The notes below the pieces were generated by a model. That model had not been told where the DNA came from, did not search any database, and saw nothing but the letters and a program-made list of their open reading frames with translations. The translations under genes and the position numbers were made by a program. This document shows, piece by piece, positions 1 through 7,642 of a DNA stretch of 31,592 nt (the stretch's first letter is position 1; every line of letters begins with the position of its first letter). The DNA lies in assembly GCA_905214995.1 (NCBI GenBank), contig CAJMOT010000009.1, forward strand, positions 1 through 31,592. Reading direction: 5' to 3'. Source of the DNA: an uncultured bacterium (GTDB taxonomy: Bacteria > Verrucomicrobiota > Verrucomicrobiia > Opitutales > Intestinicryptomonadaceae).

Positions 1-312
1 GGAGTTCAGCCACTCCGCGATTTCCGTACCCTCGTGGCCGTATGCGAGCACGCCGTATCCGCCGCCCGGGCAGACTACGACAAGCCCCGTCGGCTTGTCG
101 GACTCACTGAATAGCTCTATCGACGGCTTTGAGACGTTTCTTATTATCAAAACCTTGTCCTTTTTCCCTATCCAGGTATCCTCAACTTTGGCGACTTCCG
201 GCTCTTCCGCCGCCCTGCCGGGCATTTTGCCCTCCGGCCAGAGGTCGAACTTTTCTGAAGCCGCCGCGGAGGCCGCAAATGCGGCGACGGCCGCGATTTC
301 CAAGAGCCTCAT
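1..312 (-). CDS. Secreted alpha/beta hydrolase, N-terminal part (runs off the window)
   Basis: The frame opens at the ATG at 312-310 and stays open to the window edge, giving the first 104 or so residues. The protein starts with a short hydrophobic, Ala-rich signal peptide (about residues 1-19), then the segment FDLWPEGKMPG, which the upstream neighbour also has as VWPEGKMPG. Further on is VVVCPGGGYGVLAYGHEGTE, the oxyanion-hole strand and loop typical of BD-FAE/acetyl-esterase-like alpha/beta hydrolases. The catalytic Ser, Asp and His would lie beyond the window. Its start codon overlaps the upstream gene's stop as ATGA (312-309), so the two are probably co-transcribed and translationally coupled. 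The two proteins are clearly paralogues, probably from tandem duplication. In this family the substrate is often an acetylated or feruloylated polysaccharide, but nothing here fixes it. Confidence 0.85.
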   Translation of the reverse strand, partial: MRLLEIAAVAAFAASAAASEKFDLWPEGKMPGRAAEEPEVAKVEDTWIGKKDKVLIIRNVSKPSIELFSESDKPTGLVVVCPGGGYGVLAYGHEGTEIAEWLNS

Positions 313-1226
313 TTCTTTTCCCCGTCGAAATTGTGGTGTTTGAGCCAGTCCTCAAAGAGGTCTTTCCATTCGGATACGAGGTCCGTCTTGTTTCTGAGCC
401 CGTATCCGTGGCCGCCCTTGTCGAACATGTGGAGGTTTGCGGGCACCCTGCTGCCCTTGAGCGCGAGGTAGTAGGCTATCGCGGCGTTTGCGTAAAAGTC
501 GTCCTGCGTCTGCACTATGAAAGTCGGGGGAGTATCCTTCGAGACATTGAGGTTTTCGGCGAGCGCGTAGAGCTTGTCGTAGCCGTCCGCTCCGAGCGGG
601 GAGCCCGACCAGCGGTGGTCGTTGCCGGGCTTGTCGCAGTAGGCGGGGTATACCAGCCCCGCGAAGTCCGGGCGCGCGGATAGCGAGTCCGCGGCGTCAA
701 TCGGCGCGTAGGCCTCTTTGCCGAACTGCGTGGAAGCCCTAGCGCAGAGGTTCGCGCCCGCCGAGAAGCCCATTATCCCTATGCGGGAGGGATCGACGTT
801 CCACTTTTGCGCGTTGGCGCGCACGAGGCGTATGGCGCGCTGGATGTCCATGAGGGCCGCCTGCGGCTTGTCGGGCACGCGGTAGAAAAGGATTGCGCAC
901 GGGATTCCCTCGCCGGACAGCCAGTCGGCTATCTGCGCGCCCTCGTGGTCGCTCGCAAGCCCCTTGTATCCGCCTCCCGGACAGATTATCATAAAGCCCG
1001 TTTTTCTCCCCGTCTGCGGGAGGTATGCCGAAAGGCGCGGAGCCTCCTTTATCTCCGGAATTTTGCCGTCCTTTCCGGCTATCTTGTCGGCGTCGGTTCC
1101 GGGCATTTTGCCCTCGGGCCATACCGGCATGTCGACCCTTTCGACTTTGAAGCCGTCCGCGCGCGCGCACGCAAGGGCGGCGGCGGCAAAGACGGCGATG
1201 AGGGTTTTTTTGAATATTCTTTTCAT
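309..1226 (-). CDS. Secreted alpha/beta hydrolase (BD-FAE / acetyl-esterase-like), 305 aa
   Basis: A hydrolase-fold esterase, probably exported: residues 1-23 are a basic start followed by a hydrophobic Ala-rich stretch ending ACARA. The oxyanion-hole motif CPGGGY is at 82-87, the nucleophile elbow GFSAG at 153-157 (Ser155), the acid probably Asp242 or Asp243 in QTQDD, and the histidine His273 in GGHGYG. The full triad is therefore present and the length is normal. The ATG at 1226 is preceded by no Shine-Dalgarno sequence, which is usual in this window. The stop TGA overlaps the next gene's ATG, so this is the first gene of an esterase pair. Known relatives release acetyl or other acyl groups from plant or host glycans. 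The exact substrate is unknown, and a peptidase-like role cannot be excluded. Confidence 0.88.
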   Translation of the reverse strand: MKRIFKKTLIAVFAAAALACARADGFKVERVDMPVWPEGKMPGTDADKIAGKDGKIPEIKEAPRLSAYLPQTGRKTGFMIICPGGGYKGLASDHEGAQIADWLSGEGIPCAILFYRVPDKPQAALMDIQRAIRLVRANAQKWNVDPSRIGIMGFSAGANLCARASTQFGKEAYAPIDAADSLSARPDFAGLVYPAYCDKPGNDHRWSGSPLGADGYDKLYALAENLNVSKDTPPTFIVQTQDDFYANAAIAYYLALKGSRVPANLHMFDKGGHGYGLRNKTDLVSEWKDLFEDWLKHHNFDGEKK

Positions 1227-1247
1227 GATGTTGCGTCTTTTGCGTCG

Positions 1248-1276
1248 ATAAAACGGAAATTCCGCGGACTAATCAA
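1248..1276 (-). promoter_or_regulatory. Possible promoter of the hydrolase pair
   Basis: On the minus strand TTGATT (1276-1271) and TTTTAT (1253-1248) are separated by 17 bases. The predicted start of transcription would be about 15-20 bases upstream of the ATG at 1226. The match is moderate only. Confidence 0.35.
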
Positions 1277-1416
1277 GGAAACATTTTTCGCCCTGCGCCG
1301 CTTGCGGCGTCTTCAATAGGAGAGGGGGAATGGCAAATTTCCATCGGAAGGCGCAAAAAAAAGGATAATAAAATATGGCGAACGCGCATTAGATTTTTAG
1401 GGCGCGCTTAGGGGAC

Positions 1417-1445
1417 AAAAAAGCCTCCGAACATCGTCCGGAGGC
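1417..1445 (-). terminator. Intrinsic terminator of rpsU
   Basis: Read on the minus strand, GCCTCCG (1445-1439) pairs perfectly with CGGAGGC (1429-1423), extended by a G-U and an A-U pair, and is followed by six T (1422-1417). It lies 20 bases past the rpsU stop codon, so rpsU is probably transcribed alone. Confidence 0.9.
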
Positions 1446-1465
1446 CCGCAAAATAACGAAGCCGT

Positions 1466-1666
1466 TTAGCGGTTTTCGTAACGCTGGCGGAGCATGTTGT
1501 TGAACGCAGCCACCTTGTTCTTGCGTCGCTTGATTTCGCTGGGCTTCTCAAAATATCTCTTCTGGCGGATGTCGCGGATTACGCCTTCCCTGTCGAGCTT
1601 CTTCTTGAGCCTGCGCAGGGCCTTTTCCATCGCCTCCCCCTTGCGGAGTTTGACTTCTACTGACAT
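1466..1666 (-). CDS. rpsU: 30S ribosomal protein bS21
   Basis: A 66-residue very basic protein with the bS21 pattern: an N-terminal VEVKLRKGE strand, the helix EKALRRLKKKLDREGV, then DIRQKRYFEKPSEIKRRK and a basic C-terminal helix ending RQRYENR. The length is usual for the family. bS21 sits on the small-subunit platform next to the 3' end of 16S rRNA and the anti-Shine-Dalgarno sequence. The ATG at 1666 is preceded by a perfect ten-base Shine-Dalgarno, very unlike almost every other gene here. The gene has its own promoter candidate and a strong terminator, so it is monocistronic. In Flavobacterium, free bS21 level is sensed through such a strong SD on rpsU mRNA; the same autoregulation is a reasonable inference here but not shown. 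Confidence 0.97.
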   Translation of the reverse strand: MSVEVKLRKGEAMEKALRRLKKKLDREGVIRDIRQKRYFEKPSEIKRRKNKVAAFNNMLRQRYENR

Positions 1667-1673
1667 CTTTAAT

Positions 1674-1683
1674 TCACCTCCTT
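1674..1683 (-). promoter_or_regulatory. Perfect Shine-Dalgarno of rpsU
   Basis: On the minus strand AAGGAGGTGA occupies 1683-1674, seven bases before the ATG. It is complementary over ten bases to the usual 16S rRNA 3' end. Other non-phage genes in the window have no SD or only a weak four- to five-base one. Confidence 0.9.
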
Positions 1684-1712
1684 CTTTCTCTCCGATAAAG
1701 AGAATAAAGATT

Positions 1713-1743
1713 TTTATATTGAAAATCTCCGCGCTACGGTCAA
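1713..1743 (-). promoter_or_regulatory. Possible rpsU promoter
   Basis: Minus-strand TTGACC (1743-1738) and TATAAA (1718-1713) are 19 bases apart, longer than ideal. A leader of about 40 bases would precede the rpsU ATG and contain the strong SD. Confidence 0.4.
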
Positions 1744-1759
1744 GCCAAAATTTACAGGC

Positions 1760-1783
1760 GGCATATTTATGCCGGAGAACCGG
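1760..1783. repeat. Two adjacent palindromes between the polyferredoxin gene and rpsU
   Basis: GGCATATTTATGCC (1760-1773) is a perfect palindrome, and CCGGAGAACCGG (1772-1783) forms a second short stem. They lie just past the polyferredoxin stop at 1817 and could help end or stabilise that transcript. There is no T-run, so this is not a canonical terminator. Confidence 0.35.
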
Positions 1784-1816
1784 CGGGTTTGCGAAGCTTT
1801 CCGCACCCGTTTTTCG

Positions 1817-3574
1817 TCAGAAAGGGAATGGGTTGGAGGCGGCGGGCTTTTCGGCGGACGGCTTGGGCCCTTTTATTTCGGGCTTGTATATGCGCATGGA
1901 CTCGTCGAACTTCGCCGCGCGGCGGTGGACGGCCAGCCCCCTTACGACTATCGCCTTGCGGGGCAGGACGGGGCAGATGTACTCGCACGCCCCGCAGCCT
2001 ATGCAGACGTCCTCGTGAACGTGCGGAATGTAGAGGCTGTTCTTCGGGTCGCCGAAAGGTATCATTTCGATCGCCTGCACGGGGCAGTGTTCGGCGCAGG
2101 CCGCGCAGTCTGTGCCGTCGGTTTTTACGACGCACAGGTTTTGGTCGAAAATCGCGGTGCCGATTTTTTCGTATCTCTTGTCGCCCTCCGAAATGAACCG
2201 TATTGCGCCCGTGGGGCATGCGTTTGAACAGTTTTGGCAGGCGTGCAGGCAGAATCCCGCGGAGTAGTCCATGTACGGGCGCATCAGCCCCGAAAGCCCC
2301 CATTGCCCGAGGGAAGGCTTTAAAATGTGCGCCTTGCACGCCGCCGTGCATATCTGGCAGCCGGTGCATTTTTCGAGAAAGTTTTCGACGCTTTTTGAGC
2401 CCGGCGGAGACGGCATTCTGCTGCGCGGGTCGGAGGGGTCGAGAGAGTACGAAGAGGCGCCGTCCTTAGCGGAGTTTGCGCCCGCGCGCGCGTCGCTTTT
2501 TGCGGCGGAGCACGCTATCGCGCCCATCGAAAGCAGAGCGGCTCCGAAAGAGCGCCTCGGCATGCCCGCGGGAGATTCCTCGCCGCCCGACCGACGCGCG
2601 CGGGGATTTTTGCCCGAGTTTTTCGGCGTCGGATTTCGTCCGGATTTTTCGGGGTTTGCGGCGGGGGCGAATTTGAAAGATATGGATTTTTTCGGGCAGT
2701 TCGCGGCGCAGTCGAAGCACAGCACGCATCGCGAGAAGTCGAGCGACTTGCCTTTGGCGTCTATGCACTGCGCCTTGCAGTTTCTCTCGCACAGCCCGCA
2801 GGACACGCACGAGGACTTGTCCACCTCGAGCCTGAACAGCGACATCTTGGAGAATAGCCCGAGCAGCGCGCCCACGGGGCATATTGAGTTGCAATAAATT
2901 CTCCCGCGCAAGGCGCTCGCGGCCCATATCGCGCAGAGAATCGCCGCGCCTATCGCGAACGACGCGAGCGGAACCGACGGGTCGCCGCCGACGGGCGGAA
3001 CGGAGTAGACTCCGCGGCTCGACAGCAGCCTGCCCGCCTCGTCTACGGCGAGGCTCGCCGCGGGGTGCGCTATGGAGCCCATGATTTTCCCGTAGAGCGA
3101 ATAGGGTTCGACGAACCCGAAGAGAGCGCCGTACCCGAACGCGATCGCCGCCGCGGAGAGCGCGAGGAATGCCCACCGCGCAAACGGGATGGCGGGCGAG
3201 TATTTGAGCGTCGAGAAGCTTTTTTTGCAGAATTTTCCCGCCGCCGTATTTTTCAGGAATCGAGACTTTGAGGGCAAGAGGGAGATCCTCCTCAAAATGT
3301 CCATCAATATCCCGAACGGGCATGCAAACGAGCAGTACGCGCGCCCGAACGCGAACGCCGCAAGCGTGAACGCGACGAACGCCCAACCCGCCGCGAGCCC
3401 GCAGCCCGCGAGGATTTTCAGCAGAGCCGGCGCGTACGTTAGCGATGTCGGATTCGCCGAGTAGTACGCGCTTCCAAGCGAATGGTAAACGTCGGCGAAC
3501 TGCGCGCTTATCAGGCAGAATACGGCGAGAGCTACGGCTATCCTCAACGCCCTGAGTGTCTTGAAAATTTTCAT
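1817..3574 (-). CDS. Membrane polyferredoxin, NapH-like/NapG-like fusion (585 aa)
   Basis: An electron-transfer membrane protein. The NapH-like half (about 1-310) has hydrophobic helices near 10-30, 50-78, 130-155 and 200-222, the paired motifs YCSFACPFG (80-88) and YCNSICPVG (227-235) seen in NapH/RdxA-type proteins, and two clusters of four cysteines (256-270 and 283-293). After a Pro/Ser/Lys-rich linker comes a twin-arginine-like hydrophobic segment (PRRSFGAALLSMGAIACSA, 339-357), then a NapG-like soluble half with four cysteine clusters (403-413, 442-453, 481-497, 524-534). Fusions of this type next to DUF362 genes occur in Bacteroidota and Verrucomicrobiota. It probably moves electrons between the quinone pool and a periplasmic partner. 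It follows the DUF362 gene by 117 bases on the same strand. Its redox partner is unknown. Confidence 0.85.
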   Translation of the reverse strand: MKIFKTLRALRIAVALAVFCLISAQFADVYHSLGSAYYSANPTSLTYAPALLKILAGCGLAAGWAFVAFTLAAFAFGRAYCSFACPFGILMDILRRISLLPSKSRFLKNTAAGKFCKKSFSTLKYSPAIPFARWAFLALSAAAIAFGYGALFGFVEPYSLYGKIMGSIAHPAASLAVDEAGRLLSSRGVYSVPPVGGDPSVPLASFAIGAAILCAIWAASALRGRIYCNSICPVGALLGLFSKMSLFRLEVDKSSCVSCGLCERNCKAQCIDAKGKSLDFSRCVLCFDCAANCPKKSISFKFAPAANPEKSGRNPTPKNSGKNPRARRSGGEESPAGMPRRSFGAALLSMGAIACSAAKSDARAGANSAKDGASSYSLDPSDPRSRMPSPPGSKSVENFLEKCTGCQICTAACKAHILKPSLGQWGLSGLMRPYMDYSAGFCLHACQNCSNACPTGAIRFISEGDKRYEKIGTAIFDQNLCVVKTDGTDCAACAEHCPVQAIEMIPFGDPKNSLYIPHVHEDVCIGCGACEYICPVLPRKAIVVRGLAVHRRAAKFDESMRIYKPEIKGPKPSAEKPAASNPFPF

Positions 3575-3691
3575 TGGTCTGTCGCAGGGTCCGCCGGCGA
3601 GCGCGGCGGGGGGATTGCGCGGGGCCTCCGGACGGGAATCAGTCGAAATCTCCCCCGAAAGCCCGCGCGGCGGCGCGGGTTTCGGCGGGGG

Positions 3692-4642
3692 TTAAGCCAG
3701 CGAAATTCTCTTCATGTTGAGCTTGGAGAGATCCGCCGTGCCCACGCCGTTCTTTTCGGCGAGCGCGATATATTTGATTTCGTCGAGCGAGTACGGCTTG
3801 CCCATGCCGTTCTGCCTCGCCACCGCCGCGAAAATCTGGACGGCCGCTGCGTCCGCCGCCACGATGTCGGTCGAAATTATCTGGTACTTCGACACTGGCG
3901 CGAATTTCGGGGAGCTGCCGCGCGGGCCGTGCTGGAGCATTATGCGGTAGGCGTCTACGATCGTGAGGGTCGTCTTTTGGTATGTCGCGTAGTCGGCGAT
4001 GCATTGGGGCATGTCGTTGCGGTGCCACCATTGCCTGTCGTAAATGCACCCCATGTAGTTTTTGAGCGCGCAGGTGATCTTCGCGCCTCCGTGGTGTTTC
4101 AGAACGGGAATGTTTATGAACACGTCCGGATCCGCCGTAAGCTTGTGGACCTGCGCCCTCTTGAGCGACTTTCCGCGCGGGATGTCGCGCTCTACGAACA
4201 TGTATTCGTCGTTGCCGGCCACCATTTTGCCGCCGTTCTCCTCGACCTTTTCGGCGATTCCGCTCATTTTGTAGCGGTTCTGCCAGTCGTTGCCGCAGGT
4301 GTGGTCGAAACAAAGCACTTCCTTCGCGCCCGCCTCAAAACATTTTTTGACGACGAGCCCGACGAGGTCGGGGTCGGTGTTCGCGCCGACTTCCGGAGGC
4401 TGGTCCCAGCCGATGTTGGGCTTCACGACGACGGAGTCTCCCTTTTTGACGAACCTGCCCATGCCTCCCATTTCGGCTATTCCGCGCTCGAACATTTCGG
4501 AGGCCGTCGCGCCGTAGAGCGCCACTATGTCGAGCGGCTTTCCTGCCGCCTGTTTGGCCTGGGCGAAAAGTTCCCCAGAGAACGGCAGCGCGGCCGCCGC
4601 CGATCCAAGGGCCGTCTTGACAATAAATTCTCTTCTTTTCAT
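3692..4642 (-). CDS. DUF362 domain protein with Tat signal (316 aa)
   Basis: The N-terminus MKRREFIVKTALGSAAAALP is a clear twin-arginine signal (Arg3-Arg4), so the folded protein should be exported, probably with a bound cofactor. The body matches DUF362: KPNIGWDQPPEVGANTDPDL near 75-94, FINIPVLKHHGGAKIT near 156-171 and LKNYMGC just after. Such proteins often occur next to, or fused to, 4Fe-4S ferredoxin domains. Here the polyferredoxin gene follows 117 bases downstream on the same strand, which suggests a two-gene redox unit with this as the periplasmic partner. The ATG at 4642 is the natural start because it places the twin arginines at the N-terminus; there is no Shine-Dalgarno. The chemical reaction of the family is not established. 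Confidence 0.88.
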   Translation of the reverse strand: MKRREFIVKTALGSAAAALPFSGELFAQAKQAAGKPLDIVALYGATASEMFERGIAEMGGMGRFVKKGDSVVVKPNIGWDQPPEVGANTDPDLVGLVVKKCFEAGAKEVLCFDHTCGNDWQNRYKMSGIAEKVEENGGKMVAGNDEYMFVERDIPRGKSLKRAQVHKLTADPDVFINIPVLKHHGGAKITCALKNYMGCIYDRQWWHRNDMPQCIADYATYQKTTLTIVDAYRIMLQHGPRGSSPKFAPVSKYQIISTDIVAADAAAVQIFAAVARQNGMGKPYSLDEIKYIALAEKNGVGTADLSKLNMKRISLA

Positions 4643-4753
4643 GCGCCGGATTATTGCCGGAATTTTGCGCCCCTACAAGCCAAATATAACGGCGGAAATT
4701 TAAATCGGTTGCAAAAGGCGCCGGAATCCGTCCAATTTCAAAAATCGGCAAAA

Positions 4754-5506
4754 ATGGATTTTATTAACGGAATTTTTTCGTCGGGGTGGCAGTTCGCGGC
4801 TCTCGCGTTTTGCGCGCTGCTCATCGGATTTTCAAAGACGGGCGTCCAGGGGGCGGTCGTCGTTTCGATTCCCATGATGGCGATGGCGTTCGGCGCGCGG
4901 GAATCGACGGGGGTTATCCTTCCGATGCTATGTTTCGCGGATCTGATCGCCGTTTTGCATTACAGGCGCGACGCCGACTGGCGGATTGTGGCAAGGCTGC
5001 TGCCGAGCGCGGTTGCCGGATTTTTTGCGGCTTTGGCGGTCGATGCGGCAATTCCGCGCGAAAGTTTCGGGGCGCTCATGGCGCTTTGCATTTTTGCGGG
5101 CCTTGCGGTGATGTTTTTTGCGCGCGGGGAGCGGGCGCGAAGAATGGCGCGCTCGGGCGCGTGCGCCTCCGCATTCGGGGTTCTCGGCGGGTTCACAACC
5201 ATGATAGGCAACGCGGCGGGCCCCGTGATGTCGGTCTATCTGCTTTCGGCGAATCTCCCCAAACGCTCGTTCGTGGGGACTTCCGCGTGGTTCTTTCTTC
5301 TCGTAAACTACATGAAAATTCCATTGCAGGTTTTTGCGTGGGACAATATCGGAGCCTCCGCGCTCAAGGCGGGCGCATGCGGCATACCGTTCATATTCGC
5401 CGGAGCGTTTTTGGGAGTGTTGTTGGTAAACCGCGTGCCCGAGAAATTTTTCCGCGCGCTCGTAGTTATCTCCACAATAGCGGGCACGATAGCAATGGTC
5501 GCGTAG
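4754..5506 (+). CDS. TauE/SafE family membrane permease (250 aa)
   Basis: A polytopic membrane protein with about seven to eight hydrophobic segments. The first repeat contains CALLIGFSKTGVQGAVVVSI and the second GVLGGFTTMIGNAAGPVMSV; this paired Gly-rich pattern with GNAAGP is diagnostic of the TauE/SafE (sulfite/organosulfonate exporter) family. The length of about 250 residues is normal. The open frame continues far upstream, but that part is antisense to the DUF362 gene and low-complexity, so the start is placed at the ATG at 4754 just before the hydrophobic N-terminus. No Shine-Dalgarno is seen. It is divergent from the DUF362 gene with 111 bases between them. Family members carry sulfite, sulfoacetate or other small anions; the substrate is not predictable here. 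Confidence 0.88.
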   Translation: MDFINGIFSSGWQFAALAFCALLIGFSKTGVQGAVVVSIPMMAMAFGARESTGVILPMLCFADLIAVLHYRRDADWRIVARLLPSAVAGFFAALAVDAAIPRESFGALMALCIFAGLAVMFFARGERARRMARSGACASAFGVLGGFTTMIGNAAGPVMSVYLLSANLPKRSFVGTSAWFFLLVNYMKIPLQVFAWDNIGASALKAGACGIPFIFAGAFLGVLLVNRVPEKFFRALVVISTIAGTIAMVA

Positions 5507-5832
5507 AAAGCCGCGTATGCGCGCCCGTTTTCATTTGGCGCCCTATGGGAGGCTAAAATTTGGCAGTATGACTTTTTAAGGGAGTGGCTTGGATAAGAGG
5601 AGAGAAACGGAAGCCGGAGCGGTGTGATATGCTATAAAGATTCTTTTTAATCGGGCGTTAAGGAATTTCCTGACGGTTTTCCTGCGCGGGATTTGCGGGG
5701 CGCTTTATAGGAGGGGAAAGCTTGGATAATATTATGGATTGTTTAATCGAAAGGGCGCGGAGGGGCGGCGGAGATTGCTCGGAATCCGTGCGGTATTGGC
5801 GTTCGGCTTGCGGAAGTTTTAGGCGCCGGCAT
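5507..5832. other. Intergenic region between convergent genes, no gene seen
   Basis: 326 bases between the permease stop and the subtilase stop. GCTTGGATAA occurs twice (5587-5596 and 5720-5729). I see no clear terminator with a T-run for either gene and no convincing reading frame. Confidence 0.5.
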
Positions 5833-7461
5833 TTAGCGGCGGCGGACGTTTGAGCCGCTTGAAAATTTCGCTTTCCGGCAGGCGGCGAAAGCGAGGGCGG
5901 ACGCCCCCAGAAACGCCGCGCAGACCGAAGGTTCCGGTATTTGAGAAACATTCCACGCTATCGCGAAAGTTTCGCTTTCGGCGTCTCCGTAAACCAGGTC
6001 TTTGAATACCACTTCAAGCCTGTATTCCCCCTCCCGTTCGAGCTCCAGAAACAGGTGTTCCACATTGTTGTATTCCGAAACCGACTGCGCCACTAGAATT
6101 TCTCCGCCGTCGCCCAGATACCAGAGGCGCAAGTCGAGGTTGGAAAAATGCGAGTTTTCCGCGCTTATCGCCGACACGTTGCCGCTGCCGTCGTACGTTA
6201 TGCCGTCGATTTCCGCGCCCACATTCCAGCAAAGAGTGGCGGCAAATTCCAGATTGGCCGCCGCGCTGAAATCGTAGAAAACCGACTCGCCTTTCACCGC
6301 GTTCTCGAGAAACGAAGTCTCGCCGAAACCGCCGTATTGCGCGAGGGCTTCTTCCGCGTTCAGCGCGCCCGCGCCCGAATGGTAGTCGAGAGCCTGGCTC
6401 GTCGAGAGAACTCCCCCGTATGTTTTGCCGTTTACCGTCGCGGATTCCAAACGGCTGCCGTTGTCCCAGCCGTCCGTTTTAGACGCCGAGTTCAATAGCA
6501 CGGCTTTTATCAGCCTCGCGTCCCTGCTGTCGTCCGGCATTGACGTCTCCTTGGAATACGAGACCATGAGCGCGGCCGCGGAAGATACTATCGGGGCGGC
6601 GAAGCTCGTCCCCGAGACGTTGCCGAGGCTTCCGTCCTGTTTGACTGTGTACACAGTGCCGGGCGCCGATATGTCCACGGCGCTCACGACGCCCTTTGCG
6701 GTTTCGCCCGTTATGGGGTTGTAAAAGTCGTTGGGGCCGTAGGAGCTGAAAGTCGCCGCGGTTTTGAAGCCCGCGGATATGTCGAGGGCTCCGACTTTTA
6801 TGACGTTCATATTCTTGTACGGCGAGGCGACGCGCCCCGGTCCCTCATCGCCGTTGTTCGATGCCGCCCCGACAAAAACCGTCCGCGCATTTTTTGCGGC
6901 GTAAGAGTCCAAGACCGCCCCCGCCATGAATGCGCTTTCCCCGGAGTTTTCGAACGACGACGAAATCACGTCCGCGCCGTTGGAAAAGAATTTTTCGTAG
7001 GTTTGGAGAATGAGCCTGTCGGAGGTGAGGAGCCCGTCCTCGGCGACTTGCCCCGCGGTATAGTTCGCCCGCCACGCGATCCCCGTTGATACTTCCTGGT
7101 TTTCGCAGGATTCGTTGTATCCCGCCATGACGGAGAGGGTTTCGTACGGATGAGCCGACCCGTACCGCCCCGACGTTCCCTCCGGCAGATAAGTCGAGTA
7201 ATTTGAGTCTTTCAGAAAAACGGAATACTCGGGCGCTTCCTCCGCGGAAACCGAATAGTATTCCAAATTGGCGACATTTGCCCCCTGCCCGTAGATTCCG
7301 ATCCGGTAGAAGGCGTCCGCTCCGGTGAATTCCGCCAAATTCAGAAGCGAAGAATCGGGCATTTCGCACACGGCGGCGAAGATTCGCCCCGAAAGCAGGC
7401 CTGCAGCCGCAAACGCCGCCGCGCGGCCGGTTATATTGAAAATGGGTTCCGCAAATTTCAT
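5833..7461 (-). CDS. Subtilisin-like (S8) serine peptidase with PEP-CTERM tail (542 aa)
   Basis: Numbered from the longer frame that begins at 7545 (the ATG at 7461 is residue 29), the catalytic serine is Ser314 in SGTSFAAP, the oxyanion Asn is Asn230 in GAASNNG and the histidine His132 in AHPYETLSVMAG. At the place of the usual catalytic Asp (in other S8 enzymes VIDTG after a GQG strand) the sequence reads GQGANVANLEYY, with Glu95. A beta-rich region follows, and the last 35 residues are a PEP-CTERM sorting signal: PEP, a hydrophobic helix, then a basic end. The protein should be exported and anchored or processed by an exosortase system, which is not in this window. The start at 7461 is preferred because it begins the signal peptide and fits a promoter at 7509-7480; the longer form would add 28 very basic residues. 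Confidence 0.85.
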   Translation of the reverse strand: MKFAEPIFNITGRAAAFAAAGLLSGRIFAAVCEMPDSSLLNLAEFTGADAFYRIGIYGQGANVANLEYYSVSAEEAPEYSVFLKDSNYSTYLPEGTSGRYGSAHPYETLSVMAGYNESCENQEVSTGIAWRANYTAGQVAEDGLLTSDRLILQTYEKFFSNGADVISSSFENSGESAFMAGAVLDSYAAKNARTVFVGAASNNGDEGPGRVASPYKNMNVIKVGALDISAGFKTAATFSSYGPNDFYNPITGETAKGVVSAVDISAPGTVYTVKQDGSLGNVSGTSFAAPIVSSAAALMVSYSKETSMPDDSRDARLIKAVLLNSASKTDGWDNGSRLESATVNGKTYGGVLSTSQALDYHSGAGALNAEEALAQYGGFGETSFLENAVKGESVFYDFSAAANLEFAATLCWNVGAEIDGITYDGSGNVSAISAENSHFSNLDLRLWYLGDGGEILVAQSVSEYNNVEHLFLELEREGEYRLEVVFKDLVYGDAESETFAIAWNVSQIPEPSVCAAFLGASALAFAACRKAKFSSGSNVRRR

Positions 7462-7479
7462 AAATGTTTTTGAGGCGCG

Positions 7480-7509
7480 ACTGTACTTTTTGAATCGCGC
7501 GGCGGTCAA
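7480..7509 (-). promoter_or_regulatory. Probable promoter of the S8 peptidase gene
   Basis: On the minus strand TTGACC (7509-7504) and TACAGT (7485-7480) are 18 bases apart. Transcription would start near 7473, leaving a leader of only about 12 bases before the ATG at 7461. This excludes the longer frame starting at 7545. Confidence 0.5.
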
Positions 7510-7574
7510 CACCGGATTTGAAATTTCTTTTTTTTTGCGCCCCATGCGGCGCGGGAATCCGCCCGCGCGCGGGA

Positions 7575-7605
7575 TAAAAAAGCGGGCCCCCGATCGGGCG
7601 CCCGC
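7575..7605 (-). terminator. Intrinsic terminator of the enolase gene
   Basis: Read on the minus strand, GCGGGC (7605-7600) pairs with GCCCGC (7587-7582) around an inner CCCG/CGGG stem with one mismatch, followed by six T (7581-7576). It lies 38 bases past the enolase stop. Confidence 0.88.
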
Positions 7606-7642
7606 ATGGCTGTTTTAAATTCCGGCGCATGCGCCCGATATG

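Noticed and set aside
3482..4753. Long plus-strand frame upstream of and in frame with the TauE/SafE gene
   Set aside because: It is antisense to the DUF362 gene and part of the polyferredoxin gene, Arg/Val-rich without domain features. It is a by-product of high GC content; the permease starts at 4754.
5733..5852. Short plus-strand frame after AGGAGG at 5709-5714
   Set aside because: About 40 residues, Arg-rich, overlaps the end of the S8 peptidase gene, and the SD spacing is too long.
7462..7545. N-terminal extension of the S8 peptidase starting at 7545
   Set aside because: The 28 extra residues are very basic, precede a good signal peptide and overlap the probable promoter at 7480-7509.
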